From Novosphingobium sp. (GTDB lineage: Bacteria; Pseudomonadota; Alphaproteobacteria; Sphingomonadales; Sphingomonadaceae), in NCBI RefSeq assembly GCF_030696665.1, contig NZ_JAUYRV010000028.1, positions 124,001 to 188,000 of the forward strand: DNA of 64,000 nucleotides, read 5' to 3'. Within the stretch, counting starts at the first letter, position 1. The number at the start of each line of letters is the position of its first letter. This document shows positions 35,939-44,916 of the stretch, piece after piece. The notes beneath the pieces are model-generated. The model ran no database searches. It was not told where the DNA came from and saw only the letters and a list, made by a program, of their open reading frames with translations. A program made the translations under genes and the position numbers.

Positions 35939-38286
35939 CAGAACGCGTACCGTGCGACGATCTGGAACACTGGCCCTGCTTCTTCGGATTCGAGTTCGTA
36001 TTCATCAAAGTCGCGCGCGATCTGGTCACCCGTCGTCGCAAACTTGTTGAACACTTCGTCCTTGCTGCTGTTGAGCAGGTTTGAACCCACCGCGCGGATG
36101 GTGAAGCTCTTGCCGATGCGCTTCTCGACGAAGATTTCGAGGTCGGCACCGTACGTCGTGGTCACTTCTTCGCCCACGGTGCGGTCATAGGCCGAACCCT
36201 GCTTGCGATAGGTTGCGCCGAACGAAGCGCCAACGCTTGGCAGGTTCTGGATGACGCCGAAGTTGTAGACGAACTTCGACTGGCCGTTGAAGCGGCGGCT
36301 GCCGAATTCGTCTTCGATGGAGCTGTCAATCAGCGACAGGTTGCCGAACACACCGGTGTCTGGCAGCCCCACCGCGCCAAGGTCAGCCGAAAGATCGAAC
36401 TCCACGCCCCACACTTCGCCATCACCCACGTTGCGCGGCTGATAGACGAACGTGCCCGGTCCTTCAGAACCCTCAACCTGCGTGTTGGTCAGCTCGACCA
36501 GATCCTGCACCTTGCGGTAGAACACGTTGACCCCGATCACTCCGGTTTGGCCAAGGCGATATTCATAGCCAAGATCGCCACCCCATGCTGTTTCCGGGCG
36601 CAGGCTGGTGTTGCCGAGCAGATCGTTGTCACCCAATTCGGCTTCCAGCAGTGCAGGCGAGATATAGTCGAAGCGCGGGCGACGCACGGTGCGCGCAGCC
36701 GATGCTGTCAGGCGTCCGTCACCCAACTGAACCTTGACCGATGCCGATGGCAGCAGGAAGTTGTACTTCACGCGGGTCTGCGTTGCGGCAGTCAGGTCGT
36801 TGATGTTGACCGTGGTGTTTTCCCAGCGAACACCGGCTTCATACTTCACCCCGCCATTGCTGCCTTCGACCAGCGCATAAAGATCGCGGCGATCTTCCTC
36901 GATGGTGTTGAGGCCGCCCGGCGTGTTGGTGGTGGCCGGAAACGCGATAGCAAACGCGTCAGGATTGTTGGTGAACTGGTTGTACGTCAGCAGCGAAGCG
37001 CGCGGCACGTTGAAGCGGTTGCGCACGTCCGAAATGTCGGTGTCACGGTCCTTGTTCTGGGCAAAGCCGCCCAGCGCAAGCTCAAGGCCTTCGCTCAGCT
37101 TGAAGGTCTGCTCCAACTGCATCGAAAGTTCATCGTCGCGGATATCGGTCAGCGAGTAGTCGCCGGTATAGCGCGGCGTGGAGCGGTCGAACTCGATCTC
37201 GTGCTCGAACTCTTCTTCCTTGTTGTCAAACCGGGCAAATCCGATGCGCGCCGTGGTCTTGCCAAGGTCTGTTTCCTTGATGAACTTGGCAGTTGCGGCC
37301 CAGCTTTCCTGTTTGATGAACAGCGGGTTGTAGTTGTCATAGGTCAGGTTGCCATTGGCGTTGATGCGAATGGGACCGGTCGTCGATGTCGGATCGTTAT
37401 AGCCCGACGAACGCTCGATCTGGTCGCGATCCGTGCGCACATAGTTGCCCGCGATCTCGAACTTGTTCTCGCCGTCGTCATAGGCCCAGCTCAGGTTGCC
37501 GGCATAGTCGGTGCCATTGCGGGTATCGGCCTGATCTTCCCGGTCGGCAAAGTCGTCGGTGGCGTAGTTCGGGTTGTTCTCGGGCGAATCGCCATAACGG
37601 AAGCTGGTCTTCTTCTTGGGGTTGTAACGTCCCTGCACGTTCACGCCCGCCAGCAGACGGCCGGGACCGAACTTGCCGCCATAGTAAAGGCCGCCCGAAG
37701 GCTTGATCTCGCCATCGTCAAAGATCAGCGCACCGCCGCGAACATAGCCGCCGTCCATCGAAAACGCATCGCGCAGCACGATGTTGAGCGTTCCCGCCAC
37801 CGCATCGCCAGTACGGCGCGCCGAGTTGGAGCGCACGATCTCGACCTGCTTGATCAGTTCGGCCGGAACGCGATCAAGGAAGAACGAGCGGTCGACGTTC
37901 GATCCGGGAATGCGGTCCCCGTTGATCAGGATCTGGGTGTAACCCGGATCGAGGCCGCGCAGGCGTGCGCCGTCAGATTCCAGCACGTCCGAAAGGAACG
38001 TCACCGAAGGCACGCGCTTCAGCGCATCGCCTGCGGTCAGCGGTTCGAAGCGGCGGAAGTATTCCTCGTCATAGACCAGAACCGGTTCGGCCTGATCGCT
38101 GTGATTGCGGAAACCGATTGTGCCCTGCACCACGATTTCGCGCGCCGTGCGGGTTTGATCGTCTGCCATGTCAGCAGCCGCATCGGGCGCAACCTGTTCA
38201 TCGGCAGCGTATGCAGGAGTGGCCAGACAAAGGGCAGCGCTGCACAGCAGGATCGCGCGGCGCGATCGCTCAAAAATCTCGGTCAT
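35938..38286 (-). CDS. TonB-dependent receptor of the phytase operon
   Basis: Outer-membrane receptor of 782 aa, presumed to take up phytate or its breakdown products. Signal peptide cut near TPAYA. Plug motifs are REIVVQGTIGF, DGARLRGLDPGYTQILINGDR and ARRTGDAVAGTLNIVLR. The barrel ends in VARYAF. Two in-frame ATGs exist. I choose 38286 (MTEIFERSRR) because GAGGGA lies 10 nt before it. The ATG at 38304 has no ribosome-binding site. The phytase follows directly. Transcription probably starts at the Pho-box-like array about 50-100 bp upstream. Confidence 0.93.
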   Translation of the reverse strand: MTEIFERSRRAILLCSAALCLATPAYAADEQVAPDAAADMADDQTRTAREIVVQGTIGFRNHSDQAEPVLVYDEEYFRRFEPLTAGDALKRVPSVTFLSDVLESDGARLRGLDPGYTQILINGDRIPGSNVDRSFFLDRVPAELIKQVEIVRSNSARRTGDAVAGTLNIVLRDAFSMDGGYVRGGALIFDDGEIKPSGGLYYGGKFGPGRLLAGVNVQGRYNPKKKTSFRYGDSPENNPNYATDDFADREDQADTRNGTDYAGNLSWAYDDGENKFEIAGNYVRTDRDQIERSSGYNDPTSTTGPIRINANGNLTYDNYNPLFIKQESWAATAKFIKETDLGKTTARIGFARFDNKEEEFEHEIEFDRSTPRYTGDYSLTDIRDDELSMQLEQTFKLSEGLELALGGFAQNKDRDTDISDVRNRFNVPRASLLTYNQFTNNPDAFAIAFPATTNTPGGLNTIEEDRRDLYALVEGSNGGVKYEAGVRWENTTVNINDLTAATQTRVKYNFLLPSASVKVQLGDGRLTASAARTVRRPRFDYISPALLEAELGDNDLLGNTSLRPETAWGGDLGYEYRLGQTGVIGVNVFYRKVQDLVELTNTQVEGSEGPGTFVYQPRNVGDGEVWGVEFDLSADLGAVGLPDTGVFGNLSLIDSSIEDEFGSRRFNGQSKFVYNFGVIQNLPSVGASFGATYRKQGSAYDRTVGEEVTTTYGADLEIFVEKRIGKSFTIRAVGSNLLNSSKDEVFNKFATTGDQIARDFDEYELESEEAGPVFQIVARYAF

Positions 38287-38338
38287 GGTCTTGGTATCCC
38301 TCATGGAAACGCTTTGCTTGGCGTCGCCTCTAGGGATG

Positions 38339-38382
38339 GTTCCTGACCGTTTTGCGACGGTTCCGGGACGGATTTACGACAA
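38339..38382 (-). promoter_or_regulatory. Four tandem 11-bp PhoB-box-like units
   Basis: Read on the minus strand, consecutive 11-mers are TTGTCGTAAAT, CCGTCCCGGAA, CCGTCGCAAAA and CGGTCAGGAAC. Each carries GTC at positions 3-5, matching the 11-bp period and CTGTCATAAAT unit of Pho boxes. Units 1-2 match the classical 18-bp box at about 14 positions. It lies upstream of the TBDR-phytase operon. Binding by PhoB is inferred. Confidence 0.6.
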
Positions 38383-38412
38383 GCGCGCGGCGCGAGTCGC
38401 ACAACTGCAATA

Positions 38413-38497
38413 TGGTGCGGACGGCGGGACTCGAACCCGCACGATCAAGGATCAAGGGATTTTAAGTCCCTGGCGTCTACCATTCCGCCACGTCCGC
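38413..38497 (-). tRNA. tRNA-Leu (anticodon TAA)
   Basis: The cloverleaf on the minus strand begins GCGGACGTGGCGGAATGG and ends with the T-arm GGGTTCGAGTCCC, acceptor CGTCCGC, discriminator A and an encoded CCA. The anticodon stem AGGGA/TCCCT holds loop CTTAAAA, so the anticodon is TAA, reading UUA. The long variable arm expected for tRNA-Leu is present. Confidence 0.97.
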
Positions 38498-38519
38498 GTT
38501 GATTTGCGCCTGCCACAGC

Positions 38520-38557
38520 GCAAAGGGCGCGGCAACTTTCGTTACCGCGCCCTTTGC
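38520..38557. terminator. Strong hairpin between ihfB and tRNA-Leu
   Basis: GCAAAGGGCGCGG and CCGCGCCCTTTGC form a perfect 13-bp stem, followed on the plus strand by a T6 run. It sits 22 bp past the minus-strand ihfB stop. The T-run polarity suits plus-strand transcripts although no plus-strand gene lies directly before it. Confidence 0.7.
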
Positions 38558-38578
38558 CGTTTTTTCAATAAATATGCG

Positions 38579-38860
38579 TCAGTCCGCGTTCAGCCGAACC
38601 CGCATTTCCTTGCCTGCCTTGAAATAAGGCACGCGCTTGCCCGGCACTTCCACCGTTTCCCCGGTGCGCGGGTTGCGGCCCTTGCGGGCATCGCGTTCCC
38701 GCGTGGAAAACGCGCCAAAGCCGCGCAGTTCCACGCGTCCCCCTTCGGCGAGACGCTTTGCGATCTCGTCGAAGAAGACATCGACAACGCGCTCGATTTC
38801 CTCGCTGCGCATCCCCGGACTCTCTTTGGTGAGCGCCTGCAGCAGCTCCGATCGTATCAT
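38579..38860 (-). CDS. ihfB: Integration host factor subunit beta
   Basis: DNA-bending HU/IHF-family protein of 93 aa. Visible are [17 protein letters not shown] at the start, then [26 protein letters not shown], the DNA-binding arm with the intercalating Pro region. Works as a heterodimer with IHF-alpha, not encoded here. The track ORF extends to 38995. The ATG at 38860 with GGAGGGA about 7 nt before it is the real start. Its sequence is closer to IHF-beta than to HU. Confidence 0.93.
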   Translation of the reverse strand: MIRSELLQALTKESPGMRSEEIERVVDVFFDEIAKRLAEGGRVELRGFGAFSTRERDARKGRNPRTGETVEVPGKRVPYFKAGKEMRVRLNAD

Positions 38861-39017
38861 GATATTCCCTCCGCCTGGCATTCGCGTGGAATGCCCCCCA
38901 GTTATTGACGATCCCCGCGCCCGAACCCCCGTTACAGGCACGTTTCTTCCACTTGCCACGGTAGTACGATCATTACAATCTGTTGATAGTATCACGCGTG
39001 ACCGAAAATGGACCGGT

Positions 39018-39359
39018 TCAGGTGTTTTCCGTTACGTCACGAAGAGTGATTCCAAGGCGCTGCATTCGCGTCGCAATCTCTGGCCATTCCTCCCGAATGA
39101 AGGCTTCGCGCTCGCGTGCGCGCAGCGCCGTCACCGCGCCGGGGGCCACAAACATGCCGATGCCGCGCTGCACATTGACCAGCCCCTCATCCTGAAACTG
39201 CTGATAGGCTTTGGCCACGGTCAGCGGATTGGCGCCTTGCTGCGCGGCATAGGCGCGCACCGATGGCAGCATCGCACCTTCCGGGTAAAGGCCATCCAGA
39301 ATGGCCGCGCAAATCTCGTCGCGCAGGCGCAGATAAACCGGGCGGTTGGCGTGATTCAT
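39018..39359 (-). CDS. Short GntR-family regulator, YtrA subfamily
   Basis: Regulator of 113 aa with a GntR winged helix-turn-helix ([20 protein letters not shown]...[22 protein letters not shown]) and a short helical tail, typical of the YtrA subfamily. This subfamily usually controls ABC transporters beside it, but here its divergent neighbour is a POT peptide transporter 247 bp away. The leader contains an 11-bp direct repeat that copies the start-codon context. Confidence 0.9.
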   Translation of the reverse strand: MNHANRPVYLRLRDEICAAILDGLYPEGAMLPSVRAYAAQQGANPLTVAKAYQQFQDEGLVNVQRGIGMFVAPGAVTALRAREREAFIREEWPEIATRMQRLGITLRDVTENT

Positions 39360-39381
39360 GATTTGCCTAGTTCATGATTTG
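39355..39381 (-). repeat. Direct repeat duplicating the start context of the YtrA-type gene
   Basis: CAAATCATGAA occurs twice on the minus strand, 16 bp apart (39355-39365 and 39371-39381). The downstream copy holds the real start ATG. The upstream copy makes a two-codon ORF ATG-AAC-TAG. It may be an autoregulatory operator or a leader mini-ORF. Confidence 0.55.
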
Positions 39382-39606
39382 ATTGGGCTACTGGTGATGC
39401 ACTGCCATAATACAGTCAGACGCACAACGGCCCGTCGGTCAGGCGTGATCCACACCCTGAGCGCGAGCGACCAATCTGGTTGCGAATGAAAATAGTTTCT
39501 TGCCATTGCCGAACGTGCGACTAAAGCGCGTGCCTTTGCTGCGCGGGAGAGGCGCGGCACTTGCATTATTGACACGACAACCACAACCACGAGGCCGCCC
39601 GCTCGC

Positions 39607-41631
39607 ATGGCTCAGGATAACATGACGACCGCTCCGATCAACGGCGCCCAACCTGCAACTGCCCCCGCGCCTGACGAATGGTTCGGCCATCCGGCGCAAC
39701 TCAAGCGCCTGTTCACCACCGAGATGTGGGAACGCTTCGGCTACTACGGGATGCGGGCGATCCTGACGCTCTATCTGGCCAAGCATTTCCTGTTCAACGA
39801 TGCCACCAGCACAGGCATTTATGGCGGCTTTACCGCACTGGTCTATCTTACTCCGCTGATCGGCGGACTCCTCGCAGACCGCTATCTCGGCTCGAAGCGC
39901 TCCGTCAAATTCGGCGCGATTCTGATGGCCATTGGCTACTTCATGCTCTGCTTCGGCGGCGAGGCAGCGAAGCCTTATGCCGTGATCGAAGGCCAGCGTT
40001 ATGACGTGGCTGTTTCAGAAATTGCCGGCCCTGAAGGCGCGACCAAGGAAGTTCGCTCGCTGGAAATGGGCGGCCAGCGGCTCGAAATCGTCGGCAACGA
40101 TGACAAGTCGGTCTCGCTAAAGGCTGCCGATGGCACCGAGACAAAGCGTGTCGCGCCCGGCGGCTTTGAATCCGATGGCGAACGCTCCCCCTTCCACATC
40201 GGCATTCTGCTGATTGGCCTCTCGCTCGTCACCGTCGGCAACGGCTTTTTCAAACCCAACATCTCCACCATCGTCGGTACGCTCTACGCCGATGGAGACC
40301 GCCGCCGCGATTCAGGCTTCACCATCTTTTACATGGGCATCAATCTCGGCTCGCTGATTTCACAGTTCTTCTGCCCGATCCTTGCCGAAGCAGTCGGCTG
40401 GTGGGCGGGCTTCGGCCTTGCGGCGCTGGGCATGACCTTTTCGTGGGTGCTGTTCCAGTTCGATGGCGGACGCCTTGATGGCTATGGCGAACGTCCTGCC
40501 GGGGCCGATCCGCGCAAGGATTGGCTGATTTATGGTGCGGCTGTGGTCTGCGTCCCGCTGTTCTTCTTCCTGTTTACCAACCTGATGGCCTATGTGCCAC
40601 CAGCTGCTGGCGAGGGACTGGTCGGATACTTCCTTGGCCTGCCGATCATGGGCAAGATGATGTTCGGCACTTTCCTCATCGCAGTTCCCGGCATCCTGAT
40701 CTGGGCGCTGACCGCAGGCAACCGCGTTGAATTCCAGATGATGCTGGCGGCGATGGTGCTGATCGTGTTCAACACCGTGTTCTGGACGCTGTTCGAACAG
40801 GCCGGATCGTCGCTCACCCTGTTTGCCGAACGCAACACCATGCTCGAAGTGGGCTGGACGCGCCCGCTCTTCGCCATGTTCCGCGAAACGCCTGCCAGCT
40901 ATTACCTGTTCTTTGCCCTGCTTCTTGGCGGGCTTGGCTGGGCGCTGACGTGGTTTTTCGGCAATGGCGAGGCGCCTGAAACAAAGCGCAAGATGGCAAT
41001 GGCCTTTGGTCTGGTCATGCTCGCAGGGTTCGGCGGAATGGCCTATGCGCGCAGCCTCGGCTTTGGCAACGATGCGGTTTATGTCATGCCTGCAGGCCAG
41101 ACGCAGATCTTCAACGCGCTGTTCATCGTCACGCTCGCCCCGCTGTTCAGTGTGATGTGGAACGCAATGGCGCGGCGAGGGGTTGAGCCTTCAATCCCGA
41201 TCAAGTTCGCTATCGCGCTGATGGGCGTGGGCGGCGGGTTCCTGCTGCTGGTGTGGGGCGCGCAGTTCGCCGATGCGCAGTTCAAGGTCGGGCTGATGTG
41301 GCTTGCCGGGCTTTATCTCATCCATTCGATGGCCGAGCTGTGCATCTCGCCGGTCGGCCTGTCGATGATCACCAAGCTGTCAATGGCGCGCATCGTGGGC
41401 ATGATGATGGGTGTGTGGTTCCTGTCCATTGCGGTCGCGCAATATGTTGCAGGGATGGTGGCCCAGGTTGCCAGCGTCGAAACGGTCGGCGGGCAGGTTA
41501 CCAACCTCAAGGTCAGCCTCGATACGTATGTCGGGGTGTTCACCACGATTGGCCTGGTATCGGTCTGTGTCGGAGCTGTGCTGCTCGTCATAGCGATCCC
41601 TCTGAAAAAGCTTATGCATGGCGTGACTTGA
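39607..41631 (+). CDS. POT/PTR2-family proton-coupled oligopeptide transporter
   Basis: Inner-membrane symporter of di- and tripeptides, major facilitator superfamily. The signature TEMWERFGYYGMRA (ExxERFxYYG) follows a short N-terminal tail, and FYMGINLGSLISQFFCPIL is the second PTR2 motif. At 674 aa it is longer than the usual 450-550. The excess is partly an insert of about 65 hydrophilic residues between early membrane helices (residues about 125-195, rich in Glu, Gly and Lys). Twelve to fourteen helices are predicted. With the S9 peptidase elsewhere in the window it may support peptide use. Possible control by the divergent YtrA-type regulator. Confidence 0.9.
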   Translation: MAQDNMTTAPINGAQPATAPAPDEWFGHPAQLKRLFTTEMWERFGYYGMRAILTLYLAKHFLFNDATSTGIYGGFTALVYLTPLIGGLLADRYLGSKRSVKFGAILMAIGYFMLCFGGEAAKPYAVIEGQRYDVAVSEIAGPEGATKEVRSLEMGGQRLEIVGNDDKSVSLKAADGTETKRVAPGGFESDGERSPFHIGILLIGLSLVTVGNGFFKPNISTIVGTLYADGDRRRDSGFTIFYMGINLGSLISQFFCPILAEAVGWWAGFGLAALGMTFSWVLFQFDGGRLDGYGERPAGADPRKDWLIYGAAVVCVPLFFFLFTNLMAYVPPAAGEGLVGYFLGLPIMGKMMFGTFLIAVPGILIWALTAGNRVEFQMMLAAMVLIVFNTVFWTLFEQAGSSLTLFAERNTMLEVGWTRPLFAMFRETPASYYLFFALLLGGLGWALTWFFGNGEAPETKRKMAMAFGLVMLAGFGGMAYARSLGFGNDAVYVMPAGQTQIFNALFIVTLAPLFSVMWNAMARRGVEPSIPIKFAIALMGVGGGFLLLVWGAQFADAQFKVGLMWLAGLYLIHSMAELCISPVGLSMITKLSMARIVGMMMGVWFLSIAVAQYVAGMVAQVASVETVGGQVTNLKVSLDTYVGVFTTIGLVSVCVGAVLLVIAIPLKKLMHGVT

Positions 41632-41669
41632 CCGGAACTGGTTTGTTGGCAGTAAACTTGGTCCAGATC

Positions 41670-41695
41670 GGAACAAATCGGCGGTAACGCTGGTT
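41670..41695 (+). promoter_or_regulatory. Possible EcfG-like promoter before nnrU
   Basis: GGAAC-N17-GGTT matches the alphaproteobacterial EcfG promoter (GGAAC-N16/17-CGTT) with one mismatch in the -10 element. It lies about 85 bp before the nnrU start. Weak on its own. Confidence 0.25.
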
Positions 41696-41779
41696 GCCAG
41701 TGTTCGGTCGTCAAACTAGGCGAAGACATCAAAACGATACGGTTCGGGTCGCAGCGAACCGACGGAGATGGGGGATCAA

Positions 41780-42460
41780 ATGGATGCTTCGTTGGTCCAC
41801 CTTCTGGTGGCGACTTGTGCTTTTGTGGCAAGCCACTTTATCATGTCAGGGCCATTGCGTGGCGCGCTGACATCTAAATTCGGTGCCCAAGCCTTCCTGC
41901 TGTTCTACTCGTTCGTGTCGATTGGCACCTTGGCGTGGGCCATAGTCGTGTTTGATCGTACTGATGCGGGTGCGGCGCTGTGGGACGGGATGCATCCGCT
42001 TTCGTGGTTTGTTGCCAGTGTGCTGACAGTCGTCGCCACGGCTTTCCTGCTGCCCTCGTTCGCCCGCAATCCGGCGCTTCCGGGCAAGAATGCAGCGGGG
42101 CTTGGCACCGTGATCCCCTCGGGCGTGTTCAAGATCACCCGCCACCCGATGATGTGGGGCATCGCACTGTGGGCTTTGGGTCACATCATCGCCGCGCCCA
42201 CTGGCCGCTCTATCGTGTTGATGGCCGGGATGATCGTGCTCGCGCTCCTCGGCTCGCACTTTCAGGACAAGCGCAAGGGTGCATGGAACAAGCGCGAATA
42301 CGGCCCGTGGCTGCGTCGCACTTCGTTCTGGCCGCGCTTTGAACACTTCGGCGCGATCGGCGTGATCTGGATTATCGCCTTTCTGGTGTGGTTCCTGATC
42401 ACATGGGCGCACTATCAGTTCTTCGGCGTGCCCGCCGGCCTGTGGTTGTGGATCGGCTGA
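41780..42460 (+). CDS. NnrU-family membrane protein
   Basis: Integral membrane protein of 226 aa with about six helices, matching NnrU (PF07298): LLVATCAFVASHFIMSGPLRG, TRHPMMWGIALWALGH and the long C-terminal helices. NnrU was linked to nitric-oxide or nitrite metabolism in Rhodobacter, but no denitrification genes are near, so that role is not supported here. Start: ATG at 41780 with GGGGGATCAA before it. An ATG at 41768 has GGAG abutting it. It converges with the Lhr gene (18 bp). Confidence 0.85.
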   Translation: MDASLVHLLVATCAFVASHFIMSGPLRGALTSKFGAQAFLLFYSFVSIGTLAWAIVVFDRTDAGAALWDGMHPLSWFVASVLTVVATAFLLPSFARNPALPGKNAAGLGTVIPSGVFKITRHPMMWGIALWALGHIIAAPTGRSIVLMAGMIVLALLGSHFQDKRKGAWNKREYGPWLRRTSFWPRFEHFGAIGVIWIIAFLVWFLITWAHYQFFGVPAGLWLWIG

Positions 42461-42478
42461 TCTCAAGGCGGCTGCCAA

Positions 42479-44893
42479 TCAGTCCGCCCGCATCGCCGCT
42501 GCCGCCAACGTTTCCGCTTCCACCAACAACTCATCGTCTGCCGCTCCGGCAGGCGTGGTTTCGCGCCCGATCATCACCAGCACCGGCACGGCCAGCGGGC
42601 TGACGCGGTCCAGTTCGACATGGACCAACTGGCCCACCGCCCTGTCGAGCAAGTCGCCCAGCCGCCCCACATCGGTCATCCGTGCCCGCGCATCGGCCCA
42701 TGCCGCCTCAATCAGCAGGTGATCCGGCTCATACCGGCGCAGCACGTCATAGATCAGGTCGGTCGAAAACGTCACTTGCTTGCCCGATTTGCGCTTGCCC
42801 GGATGTTGCCGCTCCACCAGCCCCGAAATCACCGCCACTTCGCGGAAAGCGCGGCGCAGCAGGTGCGATTCCTGCACCCATTCCACAAATTCATGCGCCA
42901 GAATATCGGGCGATAGCAGCGGTGCAGGATCACCCACCGGCCGCGCGCCCCACACCGCGAGCGAATAGTCGTTGGCCACAAACCCCAGCGGCACCAACCC
43001 GCGCTCGTTCATTCGCCGCGTGATCAGCATGCCGAGCGACTGGTTCGCGTTCCACCCCTCGAAGGTGTAGTAGACTGTATAGTGCTTGTTCTGATGCGGA
43101 AAACTCTCCGCCAGCAGCATCCCCGGTCCCGGCAACTTGCTGCGCCAGTCCTGCATTTCCAGCCATTCGCGCACGTCATCGGGAAACCGCGCCCAGCCCG
43201 CGCGGTCCACCAACAGCCCCCGCACCCGATCCGAAAGGTGCGTAGTCAGCGGCAGCCGCGCGCCCATGTAGCTCGGAATCTGCCCGGGCTTCTTCGCCGC
43301 CCGCACGATCAGTTCCAGATCGCGCACGCCCTCAACCTCAAGGTCCATCCCCGCAAACCGGATCGTATCGCCCGGCGATAGAGACGCGCCGAACCCTTCC
43401 TCGACCTTGCCCAGCGAACGCCCGTTGCGGAACCGCACGTCCAGCATCTCGGAATCGACGATGATCCCCGCGTTCAACCGATGCCGTGCCGCGTGCTCAG
43501 GATGCGTCAGCCGCCACGTGCCGCTCCGGTCCCGCACGATCCGCTTGAACCTGTCATAGGCGCGCAGCGCGTATCCTCCGGTAGCCACGAAGGCCAGCAC
43601 CCGCTGCCATTGCGCGTCATCAATCCATCGATAAGGATGGGCCGATTGCACTTCGGCCAGCAGCGCCACCTCGTCAAAAGGCCCCGCACAGGCACAAGCC
43701 ATCACATGCTGCGCCAGCACGTCCAGCCCGCCCGCGCGGAACTCCTCGCCATCGCGCTTGCCTTCATGCACCGCTTCCTGCGCCGCAAACGCTTCCAGAA
43801 ATTCAAAGCGATTGCCCGGCGCTAGCAGCGCCCTACTGGGGCAGTCGAGCCGGTGGTTGGCCCGCCCGATCCGCTGCAAAAGGCGCGACGAACCCTTGGG
43901 CGCGCCCATCTGCACCACCAGATCGACGTTGCCCCAGTCCACGCCCAGATCAAGGCTGGCGGTGCAGACCAGCGCACGCAATTCGCCCCGCGCCATCGCG
44001 CCTTCCACCTTGCGCCGCGCTTCCTTGGACAGCGACCCGTGGTGGATGCCGATGGGCAGCTTGTCTTCGTTCACATCCCACAGCAGCTGGAAGATATACT
44101 CCGCCAGAAAGCGCGTGTTGGTGAAGATCAGCGTGGTGTTGTTGCGCCGGATCTCGTCATACAGCTGCGGCACGGCCCACGCTGCTGCATGTCCGCCCCA
44201 CGGCACGCGCTGGTCCTCGGGGTGCAGGATCGAAAGCTCCGGCTTTGCGCCCTCCTCACCCTCCACCAGCCGCACCGAAGCGGCATTGCCATCGGGCGCA
44301 AGCCACGCACAGAAGTCCTGCGGATCGGCCACCGTGGCCGAAAGAGCCACCCGCCGCATGTCCGGCGCAATCCCCTGCAACCGCGCGAGCGCCAGCGCCA
44401 GCAAGTCCCCCCGCTTGCCCGTGGCAAAGGCATGGACCTCGTCCACGATCACTCGCCGCAGCCCGGCGAACATCGTTGCCGCCTCAGGATAGCTCAACAG
44501 GAGTGACAGCGATTCCGGCGTGGTCAGCAGCACATGCGGCGGCTTGGCCCGCTGTCGTGCCTTGCGATCAGACGGCGTATCCCCGCTGCGCGTCTCGATG
44601 CGAACCTTCAGCCCGATCTCGTCCACTGGCGTCAGCAGATTGCGCTGCACGTCATGCGCCAACGCCTTCAGCGGCGAGACATAGAGCGTGTGCAGCCCAT
44701 CGCCCGGCGGATCATCGCCCGCAAAGTCCGCCAGTGTCGGCAGGAACCCCGCCAGTGTCTTGCCAGCCCCGGTATCGGCCACCAGCAGCGCATGCTGCCC
44801 TGCACGTGCGGCCTCAAGCATCTCGGTCTGATGCCGCCGCACGCGCCAGCCCCGCGCGGTGAACCATTGGGTGATCGATGCGGGGAGTGTCAT
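42479..44893 (-). CDS. Lhr-family DEXH-box helicase (ligase-associated type)
   Basis: Superfamily 2 DNA repair helicase of 804 aa. Walker A ADTGAGKT, DEXH box VDEVHAF, motif III LSATVAD, and the C-terminal helicase motif QRIGRANHR are all present. The Lhr-core domain follows (MLDVRFRNGRSLGKVEEGF). In many alphaproteobacteria this type sits with an ATP-dependent ligase and a nuclease, but here no ligase is adjacent. It is last in the minus-strand run, 23 bp after the J-like gene. Start at 44893 (MTLPASITQWF). The track ORF to 44998 is too long. Confidence 0.92.
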   Translation of the reverse strand: MTLPASITQWFTARGWRVRRHQTEMLEAARAGQHALLVADTGAGKTLAGFLPTLADFAGDDPPGDGLHTLYVSPLKALAHDVQRNLLTPVDEIGLKVRIETRSGDTPSDRKARQRAKPPHVLLTTPESLSLLLSYPEAATMFAGLRRVIVDEVHAFATGKRGDLLALALARLQGIAPDMRRVALSATVADPQDFCAWLAPDGNAASVRLVEGEEGAKPELSILHPEDQRVPWGGHAAAWAVPQLYDEIRRNNTTLIFTNTRFLAEYIFQLLWDVNEDKLPIGIHHGSLSKEARRKVEGAMARGELRALVCTASLDLGVDWGNVDLVVQMGAPKGSSRLLQRIGRANHRLDCPSRALLAPGNRFEFLEAFAAQEAVHEGKRDGEEFRAGGLDVLAQHVMACACAGPFDEVALLAEVQSAHPYRWIDDAQWQRVLAFVATGGYALRAYDRFKRIVRDRSGTWRLTHPEHAARHRLNAGIIVDSEMLDVRFRNGRSLGKVEEGFGASLSPGDTIRFAGMDLEVEGVRDLELIVRAAKKPGQIPSYMGARLPLTTHLSDRVRGLLVDRAGWARFPDDVREWLEMQDWRSKLPGPGMLLAESFPHQNKHYTVYYTFEGWNANQSLGMLITRRMNERGLVPLGFVANDYSLAVWGARPVGDPAPLLSPDILAHEFVEWVQESHLLRRAFREVAVISGLVERQHPGKRKSGKQVTFSTDLIYDVLRRYEPDHLLIEAAWADARARMTDVGRLGDLLDRAVGQLVHVELDRVSPLAVPVLVMIGRETTPAGAADDELLVEAETLAAAAMRAD

Positions 44894-44916
44894 TGCCCCT
44901 TTATGTAGGCGCGCGC

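Noticed and set aside
36547-38346. 599-aa plus-strand ORF antisense to the phytase TBDR
   Set aside because: A shadow of the TBDR. The encoded product shows no domain, and the true TBDR has signal peptide, plug and barrel motifs.
41780-42460. NnrU as part of a denitrification or NO-reducing cluster
   Set aside because: No nir, nor or nos genes lie nearby and no Fnr-type site was found.
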